Shown in pieces: positions 49,947 through 60,300 of a stretch of DNA of 64,000 nt. How positions within the stretch are numbered: the stretch's first letter is position 1; each line of letters begins with the position of its first letter. A program made the position numbers and the translations under genes. This stretch comes from Bactericera cockerelli (lineage: Eukaryota; Arthropoda; Insecta; Hemiptera; Triozidae): contig CM044967.1 in NCBI GenBank assembly GCA_024516035.1, positions 7,095,202-7,159,201 of the forward strand, in the 5' to 3' direction. The notes under the pieces are model-generated. The model worked only from the letters and a program-made list of their open reading frames with translations. It did no database searches and had not been told where the DNA came from.

Positions 49947-50085
49947 TGGGTTGGGCCGAGAACAGCCAACATTAAGATTGTTTTAATTTGAGTGGTCACC
50001 CATCCAAGTCCTAACGGACGTTGCTTAACTTCAGTGGTAGAACGAGAACGGTGTATTCAACGTGCCGTCGACTATTGCTAACAAC
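49947..50085 (-). mobile_element. 5S rRNA-headed SINE
   Basis: The minus strand reads GACGGCACGTTGAATACACC, TCTCGTTCTACCACTGAAG, TAAGCAACGTC and GGACTTGGATGGGTGACC. It abuts a family B SINE on its left and ends about 120 nt before the first coding exon of the exchanger. Confidence 0.8.
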
Positions 50086-50226
50086 AAGTCTTTCTGATTG
50101 GATTACAAGCATTATTGCTCGTCATAATGAAAAGTAGCGAAAGGGACTTGGTTTCATGTTTTCCCATCAATGTGAGTATCAAATCATTCGTCTCTCTTTA
50201 CAGATTTGACAGATTCGGTTAGTAAA

Positions 50227-51117
50227 ATGCAGACAGGCGTGCGACCATTACGATCGAGGAAATCGAAAATTAATTTGTACGCTCTCCTTATTGTGCCGTA
50301 CTTCTACTTTCTAGTCGCCTTTATCTATCGGACTTTTGTGCCTGCAGAAGATCTCAGTGGAAACGTTTATGGTGAGTCTATTCTCTGGGCTTAATAGCTT
50401 TTTACTTTGCCCTTATTACATTTTGCCCTTATTACTCATTCAAAGCTAAAATTGATGATTTTTTCTCTATTAAATAATACATCGATTGTATAACATAACC
50501 TCATAATTTTGTTCTGGGCTTAATAGCTTTACTTATAAAACTTTGCCCTCATAAGATTTTCTATTATTATTATTAGTTTTTTTTTTCAATTGTTCCCCGG
50601 GACCTGGCTGGGGAAATATAAACAGGGAGTAGACCAGCAGTCTGGCTGGGGGACTATAAACAGTGATAGTAGACTAGCATTGGCTTGGTTCTGGGGGCCC
50701 TTGTCAATTATTAGCCTCCTTGTAAAGATAGTGGTAGAAGTGCTGAGTCATTCCACCACTGTCTGGCTACCATCGTTCACGATGACGCCACCCTATGATG
50801 ATACTGGGACATCCTGTTTTGAGCTGACAGTCTATAAATAAAGCACAACTTAAACCTCTTTATTTCATCTGTTTTTTTTTTATATACAAACTAGCGGGTT
50901 ACACCCGCCGCTTCGCCAGCCCATCAAACACACACAACGCACACACACACCCACCCACACACACACATCCACACACACACATCCACACACACCACACACA
51001 CACATCCACACACACACACCCACACACACGCACACACACGCACACACACCCACACACCACACACCACACACATACCACACCACACACACACCACACACAC
51101 ACCACACACACACCACA

Positions 51118-51162
<45 letters not shown>

Positions 51163-51295
51163 ACACACACCACCACACACACACCACACACACACACCAC
51201 CACACACACACACCACACACACACACCACACACACACACCACACACACACCACACACACACCACACACACACACACACACCACACACACACACCA

Positions 51296-51344
<49 letters not shown>

Positions 51345-54300
51345 ACCACACACACCACCACACACCAACACACCCTACACCCAACACCACACACACACAC
51401 ACCACACAACACCACACCACACCACACACCAACACACACACACAACAAAATGTCATTTAGGTTTGAAAAAAAACCTGAATATTTTTTGTCGCCCATCTAT
51501 TTTCTGGCCTTCCCCGGCGTAGCTCAAGAATGGCTCATCAGAATTTCGCGATCAATATGTCAAATGAAAGCCTAAACCCTTGCCTAAAACTTTCTCGCTC
51601 TGAGTTGATAGGTCGTCACTTCAAATTTCGAGAAAAAATGTCATTTAGGTCAAAAAACGTGAATATTTTACATGTTACCCATCCATTTTTTTACCTTACC
51701 CGGCGTAGCTCAAGAACGGCTCATCAGAAATTCGCGATCGATATGTCAATTGAAAGCTCAAGCCCTTGCCTAAAACTTTCTCGCTTTGAGTTGATAGGTC
51801 GTCGCGACAAATTTCGAGAAAAAATGTCATTTATGTCAAAAGACGTGCATTTTTTTTGCGTCACCCATCCATTTTTATCCTTACTCATTGTAGCTTAACC
51901 TCAGGGAGATATAATCTAGCCTAGAAGAATTTCCTGATCCAAGCGGACCTATGTGCAAAATTTCAGGTTTCTCGGTCAAACGGTGTGGATTTGTATAAAG
52001 AACATACATACATACATACACACACACATACAGACAGCTTTCTTTTATAGATATAGATAATGATGATGATGATCCCCGGAACCGCTTTCGCATTACTTCA
52101 GGGCACCTTACCTTTACATCCATGCAAGTCCAGAAACAGAAAAACTCGGTAACAAGTCCTATTAACCACTAAGCCGCGGAGGTCGGCATTAATATTATTA
52201 ATTATTTCAAAACTCCATTTGTACGGACAAACTACCTGAAAAACTGTCCATTAAACCATTTCCAAAGAACTATCATACTATCAATCTGTTTGCGAAATAA
52301 ATTAACAAAGCTCATTCATTGTTAAAGTTGGTTCTTTTTTCCGCTCGGCTCTACATAATTAATGTTTTTTACAAATTTCAAGCTTTTCTTTCGGCCGTTT
52401 TTTTTGCAACGATGATTGTGAGTGAGTATACATTCCTGGGCTTTGATCTATTAAATTTGAGATCACTTGATCAGTGTTAACAGATGCTCCATTACACTTC
52501 CTGATAGTGGAATTGTTTTTTTTTTTTTTTTGAGCTCTAACCTACACCGAATGACAAATTTTCCTTGTCGTCGTTCTTGAAAAATTCGGCTGAGGTACAA
52601 CTCGATATCTAATATTAAATATTCTTGGAAGTAAAAAATTGTAGGGTCATAAGCGCGGACTGAGAGGGTATTGTCATGTTTTGGATCTATGTTTCTGGAA
52701 ACTTTGATCCCCGTAAAGTCGCCCCTGACTATTTCATGGAGATGTCCCTGCGCAGACGAAGAGGAGACGTGATCATGCGATCACCTATTAAGTTTTGTCA
52801 TAAGACAAGAAGATACCCTTCAGTCCACTCGACCCTGGTGATCAACTTTTCAAAATCGATATTTGAACTAACTTTTATAAAAAAAGCAGAAAGTGAGAAG
52901 TTAACTTCCATACTTATTTTTTACAATCTTCTTGTCGTTTCATTACGATCTTTAAATCTTTAAAGATGGAAATTCATTGGTTTTATTCAATTTTGATGTC
53001 AGAAATTTGTGTACATTGAAATTTTTTTTGAATTTTGAACTTTTCCAAGAAAATTCAAGCTTCAAATTGCCCGCAGAAGAAGACCAATATTAAATTTTAT
53101 TACTTCTCCATATTGGTTCTTTATGTTCTTCATGTCAACTCATTTATAGTCTTTCACGTTACACCTCATAGATAGTGCTGCTGTCTTTTACACTTTTTGG
53201 AGGGCTAAGGGTGGTATGCAGAGTGGGTTGTGCAGCATTACTAAGAGCCTCCTTCACTTTTCAAAATCTATTACATTAATTTCTTTTTACTCTGGTAATG
53301 CCGCCCCTGGTCATTACTCATACAAGTAACTACTCATTTTTCCTCACGAGGTATGAGTGGACCCCGAGCATCCAAGTACAGAGCAGAAAATTCCTGCTCC
53401 GCTGGGGATCAAACCCAGGTCACCATGCGTGCAATGCCTAGCGCGCAACTCACTCGGCAACGGTGACTATTAAAATGGAATTATTATTATTCTTTTTAAG
53501 ATTTTTCTGCGAATTTTATTTTTCAGGAAACAGAAAGCTTCTTTGGGTGGAGGAGGGGAAGGAAGGCGCCAATGTGTCTGCCACCGAGGCTGTGAGTCAC
53601 GATTTTCCCCACATCAACTTCCCATTCGGGATGGTAGGAGCTATCGTGTTCCCTACGGTCATCACTGGCTACATTTTCCTGTTCCTGGCTACTGTGTGCG
53701 ATGCCTACTTTGTCCCTTGCATCGATATTGTGTGCCAAAGTAAGTATACTAATAAAGCTAGTGGTCACTTTACTCACTTTTGGTTTTAATATAATTATAT
53801 TTTTAAGTAGAGTCCGTCTCGGTAGTTCAGTGGTCAAGACGTCTGTTTGGTAATCGCGGGTTCGAAACTCAGCTGGAACATGACAAGTTATCCTCCCATT
53901 TGCTATATTTACCACATTTTAATACATTTGTCTTACTGCTACAATAATGGGACTCAATGGGTTTTGCTAGCTTTGATATTGGTGTGAAGAAACTCACAAA
54001 TTAACCAGCTACTCAAATTAACCTCACTCAGCCTGAATGGGGCCGGAAGTAACCAGCGTCGATCTTGAAGACTGGAAAACTCATAAGAAGAATGAGGAAA
54101 ACGATACCGAGAATGAGACAAGAACCAGTTCAAATTTAAATGGTCACCCATCCAAGTCTTAAACCTCGCTGGGAAAACGATACCGAAAGTGAAACAAGAA
54201 CCAGGGTGAATGGTCACCCATCCAAATTCGAAGTCCTAACCTCGCTGGACGTTGCTTAACTTCAGTGACAGAACGAGAACTGGCGTATTTAATGTGCCAT

Positions 54301-57300
54301 TGACGTTGACCATTTTTGACACTGAACATGTTTTACTTTGCTTTTCCATCAGAGTTGGAACTGAGCAATGACGTGGCAGGAGCGACCCTGATGGCATCTG
54401 GCACCTCATCCCCAGAGCTGTTTATCAACCTGATAGGGACATTCCTGACGGAGGGAGATGTGGGCACTGGCACGGTGGTGGGGAGTGGTGTCTTCAACAT
54501 GCTGGCGGTGCCGGCTCTGTGTATTCTGCTCTGCAGAAACCAGGTACTTATCGAGTATATATTACACTATTTCACCAACCTCAGTAGCTTGATCGATAAG
54601 GCGGCGGACTTGGAACCTGGAGGTCGGTGGTTCAAGTCCAGGTTTCAGCGTAAATTTAGTAAAGCGAGTTTGAGTAGTTGTGACATCACGAAAGTGATCA
54701 ACACAAATATGATAACTTTATTACACTATTTCTGGGGGTCTTTTTCCAAAAGAAATTCCTATGTGCTGCGTCCATTATTTTGAAATATTTCAGCCTTAGA
54801 ACTATTGTAGTTATCCTCCCATTTGGAATTTTTACCACATAATAATACGTCTTGGGCTTACTGCTGGAATAATGGGACTTAATAGTCCTAATCGGGCAAT
54901 ATAAATAAGGCGATATTATAATTATTCTTGTAACTAGGAATCAGGTAAGGTCATCACAATCAGTTCAGTCGATCCTGGATATTAGATAAGTAAGAGCCAG
55001 AATTCTTTTCTTTTATATCCATTTTTCTCTTATAAAGCGGTTATTTTCCCTTCTGGTGAGTAGATGAGCCTATCTATTGATGAAAGCTTATCTCTCGATC
55101 ACGGATATCGCGGACACGGAGGGCCGAATTATAAAACAGGATTAGATTTAATCTAATTGGACACTATCCCTTAACTCAGGCTATAGTGCGCTGTGATTGG
55201 TTGACTCCATCATGAGGGCGTGTCTGGCTTAGCTTAACTTTAAATCTTTTTCATATTGCGTATAGGCACAAGTTCCACATTTCCAAGTTTGACTGTACTA
55301 TATAATTTCAAGTCAAAATTCTAGGAAGACATGACATCCAAAGAAGGCGTTTCAATGACAAGCTCTCAATAAGGAGATGAGTGGAGAAAAACTGATTTTT
55401 TAATAAAAGGCAAAATGTTTGCGAAATAATAATATATTAATAATTTCGTTTCAGAAAATCCGCCTGGACTACTGGCCCCTGACTCGTGACTCTCTGATCT
55501 ACATGGTGTCTGTCCTCATTCTGGCCTTCTCTCTGCAGGACGGGAAAGTCATGTGGTATGAAGCGCTGGCCATGGTGTTCTTCTATTACTTTTACATTAT
55601 TGGTAAGTTTTTAAAAAAAAAAAGAAAAAAAAAATTAAGTATGCCCCGGAACCGCTTGCGCATTACTTCAGGGCACTTTACCTTTACATCCATGCCATTC
55701 CGGAAAATTTCGGTCAGAAATTTCCGCTCCGGCCGGGATTCGAACCCGCAACCTCCGGGTTGACAATGCTCTTAACCACTGAGCCACGGAGGTCGGTAAG
55801 TTGATATTGGTAAGTTGAAAATATTGGTTACTTGAAAATATTAGGTACTTGCGAGGATAAACCGACCTCAGTAGCTAATTGATCGATAAGGCAGCAGACT
55901 TGTAACCTGGAGGTCGGTTAGTTTAGGTTAGGTTAGGTGATTCAAGTCCCGATTTCAGCGTACGAATTGAAAATGGCTGTAAAACACTCACTCATCTTAA
56001 AAAAAAAAAATGAACTATTACCTAAATGGCACACATTCACATCGGTGCAACATCTATTTCAAATTCCATAGTGACTATTTTCTTCGAATAATCAGAAAAG
56101 TTTAAGAAATTTTACAATTAAATTACGTTTGTAAATATATTTTGTTTTAATGTATGGTTACCGACCCTAGTATCTTAATCGATAAGGCGGCAGACTTGTA
56201 ACCTGGAGGTCGGTGGTTCAAGTCCCGGTTTCAGCGTAGATTTAGTAAAGCAAGTTTGCGTAGTTGTGATATCACTAAAGTGATTAACACAAATGTGATA
56301 ACATTACTTCCGAGAATAACTTTTTTTGCTTAACTTTTTTTTCCCACCAAATTCTTGGGGGGGGGGGACATACTTTTGGTTACAGTTGTTTGTAAGGGAT
56401 ACCTTCCGGTGTGCTCGTGTTGACCCAGCACCTAAATGAGAAGTATTGTCTCGCCCATCAGTAGGGAGGCATACTACGGAATGAGCAAGCTAAAACTAAA
56501 TTTTTGGCGTACTTGGGACTCGAACTCGAACCATCGGACCTCCAGGTTACGACTACACCGCCTTATCGATTACACCGCTGAACTTCATTTCTAATACTAA
56601 TCTTTTCTTTATAATCAGTTAGTAAGTTAGTATAAACAGAAAAGTGAGAGGTTGTACTGAAGAGTTTTCAACAACTTTTTTTTAAGGTGAGTGTTACACA
56701 GCCTTTTTTATTTTATAGCCATGAAACAGGAGTTTTAAATGTATGTCTTGGGAGGTAAAATTTTTCACGTTTTTCCTTTTCTTGCAGTGATGAAGTACAA
56801 CTCGAGCATCAGAAGGATATCAGAGGGTCTGACCAGGCAGTTGAGAAGAAAGAGATGGAGCATTTGGGAGGATGGTGTCCTGTGGCCCTTGATACCTACC
56901 ACCAGTGAACTGCGACTCAGTAAGTTTTTTACAGAACAATGCCCTGTTTTATCCTAGGCTTAATAGCTTTACTTAAAGCTTTGCCCTTATAAGATTTTCT
57001 ATTATTATTATAATAACATTTTCCTGAAAGCGCTTACCAGTGGCGTAGCTAGACCTACATTACGGGGGGGAGGGGGGAGTTGAGGACGGAAGAGACTACG
57101 TATATTCCATCGTATTTATTTTTCAGGTGTTTCTTGAAACTTTCGGGGGGGGGTCCCCCCCCCCTCTTCCTACGCCACTGGCGCTTACGATCTATTGAAC
57201 TTTGTTACAAAAAGGTATTGTTATGAGTTAAAAAAAAAACTGTATTTCAATGAATTCGAATGCTGATGCTGACTTTGAAATACAAAAGTTTATCGAAAGA

Positions 57301-60300
57301 CTTTGGGTACCTGGCTCAAAAAATACCGGTTACAATTGAAAATTTTAAAGTTCATTTCCTCAAATACCACCCGATTATCCCGTCCCCACTTATACGTTAA
57401 CTCAGTGGTCCGTAACCTTTTCTCCTGAAGGTGACTCACGGCACCCCGGTTGCGGACCACTGCGTTAACTATCTGTCTAGTCAACCTTTTACTAAATTTC
57501 AATACCTACTTATCTTCTCCTCATTTATTATTATTATTATTTTTTTTTTTAATAAGTAAATATTATATTATATCAAGTTAGTTTTAAGACTAGATTTAAG
57601 AAAATTGTGTACACCGTAAGGTAAACTAACAATAAAAAATAAATTATTATTATTATAACTTACACTCTGCCGCGCTGTCTCTTTCTTTGTTGAGGGCGTT
57701 CTTCACACCTCGGCCGAGATGTTGGATATGCTGGGTCGGCGATTTGTTTCTGTAGACTTGTACCGTTTTCTTCATTGTTTTGAATCAATTTTCTATCCTA
57801 ACATAATTTTAATTTTCTTTCAGGCAAGCCTCATCTAACAATGGCCTACAGTTGCGAAGAAGTTTTCCTTTTGATAGAGGACTCTGATTTCAAAGGTAAC
57901 TTTTTTCCATTAGAGGGAGTTTTACGGCTTTCAATTTAGATACCTAGAAGAAAATCAATTTAGATACACATCCGCCTATTCCATACAAAACTGTTGCAAA
58001 GTTTGGGACAAATGGTGTAAACTTTGTTTACAAAAATGGTCGGTCGAGTAAGTGGTAGTTAAATCATCATCATAGGGTGGCTTCATGGTGAATGATGGTA
58101 GCCATGCAGTAGAGGAATGACCCAGTACTTCTACCACTGTCTTTACAAGGATGCTAGTAATAATTGACAAGGGCCCCCAGAACCAATCAACCAATACCGG
58201 GACAGATAGTTAAATACAATACAAATTCCATTATTTTCCCTCACGAGGTATGAGTGGACTCCGGACATCCAAAGTACAGAGCAGATGTCTACTCAGCGGA
58301 CATTCAAACCCAGGTCACTGTTCGTGCAAGCCTAGTGTGTTCCCTCACTCGTACCCGGTTTTTACTTGATTACAATTTAATTATTTTTTGTAAATTAAAA
58401 AAAAAATGTGCCAAAATCAACCAACCTCATCCATGAGGTTGAACAATGTCAACCCTGCTTGAGGGGGAGAAGACAGAGTAAAAGAAGAGGAAGACAAAAA
58501 ATTATTATATAACGCTTTATTAGGTATAAATGGACATTACGTACATAAAATAAATTAATTTAACAATGAAAAAAATGGAAACAATAATATATACAATGAA
58601 AATAAAAAAGAATAGAAAAAAATATAAAAACATAAGTCCTAACTAAAGGGCGGGGTTATTGCCTATGGCAATCTCTTCCACCCAAATTATAATTAATATT
58701 TTATTTTTTCAGGGTGGTCCTCAAGGAAGACTCTTCTCAGTAAGATCCAGTGGCTTTGCATGGTTCCACTGATGAGGATTCTGCGATGGACCATTCCACC
58801 CTGTCACTACGAGTCCTATCAGAAATTCGTCGCTCTCACGTTTGTCATGTGCATCTTCTGGATTGCCGTTTGTTCCTACTTCATCGCCTGGATGATTACG
58901 ATCCTAGGTAAGGAATAATAATAATAATAAAAAAAACATCATAAGTACTATAAATTATTATACAGAGTGGTCACTTTGAACTTGTGCCGTAGGAAAAATA
59001 CACGTGAGAAGAGATTTTTTATCATCAACAGTCGTCAGTAGTTATTCAAGTAGTGCAAATAGGAGAACCAGGGGTATTTAGAGTAAAAAAATCAGTTGGT
59101 GCTAGTTTCAAGAGCTTACGACTTACAGTTCACAACTTTGAGGATAAAAAAAACTGTTTTTTACGTGTATTTTTCCTATGGCATAAGTTAAAAGTGATCA
59201 CTCTGTAAGTCTGTATACATCCTGAGTGTAATATTATTAAAAAATCTTACTCTTGTAAGAATTAAATCACTGGGACCATTTTCTCGGCAGTTCAAGTCTT
59301 TGGTAGACGTAATTTCAGATAAGTTACAAGGCACATGTGGTGATACCAGGGCCGGGGCATTCTTACGGCAACGACTGTCATTGGCAGTCCAGCGTGGAAA
59401 TGCCTCGAGCCTGGTAGGCACCATGTGTCGGGAGAAGAATGATGACATGTTTGTTATATGAAATATTAAATATTGAGAAAGTTAAGTTGAATAAAATTAA
59501 ATAAATAGAATTATTCCGGGGATTACAATACTCTGTTTATCCTGCAAGAATGAAACTAAAGAGTCTCTTTACTCTCACAGTCTGTCCTGGTAGCTCAATG
59601 GTAGTGAGCTCGACACCCAGCCAGGACATGACAAGTCACCCCATTTGGGATTTTGACCCAATCTTAAATTATATTATAGTCTATCTATGATACATTATTT
59701 TCCAGGAAACACATTGGAAGTTCCTGACTCAGTCATGGGGTTGACGTTTATTGCTGCTGGAATGAGTATACCAGAAACTGTATCCAGCGTAATAGTAGCA
59801 GGACAAGGTAAGTACCTAAACATATTTCTTGCGACGACGGACAGACAGACACACGGACCAATGGCTGAAACTTTCAATTTAGACTCTGGGAACCCTAAAA
59901 CGTGTTTTAACACTGAAAATTGACAATAGAAATTTGTGGATGATTACTTTCTTTTCTTTAGGATAAGGAAAATCAAAAGAAACACTAATCTTTTTAAAAA
60001 AATGGTTATTGAACTACAGTAGAACCTGCATATAATGGATATAATATATAACTCTTTATAATAAAGAAAATCTCAGGTCCCTCCGTCACCTATTTATGGG
60101 TAGTACAGAACTTAGAAACGTCTTTATAATAGAAAAGATTTAAAAAAAAAATCTAAATAGAACCCCCCCCCGGTCACAGAAAAGAACCATAACATCTACA
60201 AGGTGCCGGGTTAAGTTAGGCAATTTTGCTCTGTCCCTTGGGTTCTATATATTATATCCAGGTTCCACTGTATTTTTTTTTATTTTTTTTTAGGGTAGTT

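Larger units (their letters stand above)
44132..50203. other. Region between the BTB gene and the exchanger
   Basis: Should contain both promoters and a 5' exon of the exchanger, because its first recognised exon follows an acceptor at 50201-50203. Open frames near 46089-46376 lack any recognisable domain. Repeats are listed separately. Confidence 0.4.

Noticed and set aside
50926..51446. CRISPR array
   Set aside because: Simple-sequence repeat with no spacers, in a eukaryotic genome.
50880..51496. Long minus-strand open frames rich in Cys and Val
   Set aside because: They are translations of a CA microsatellite and have no protein character.
52676..52963. 95-residue plus-strand open frame in an exchanger intron
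   Set aside because: It does not match the exchanger and would break its reading frame; no independent support.
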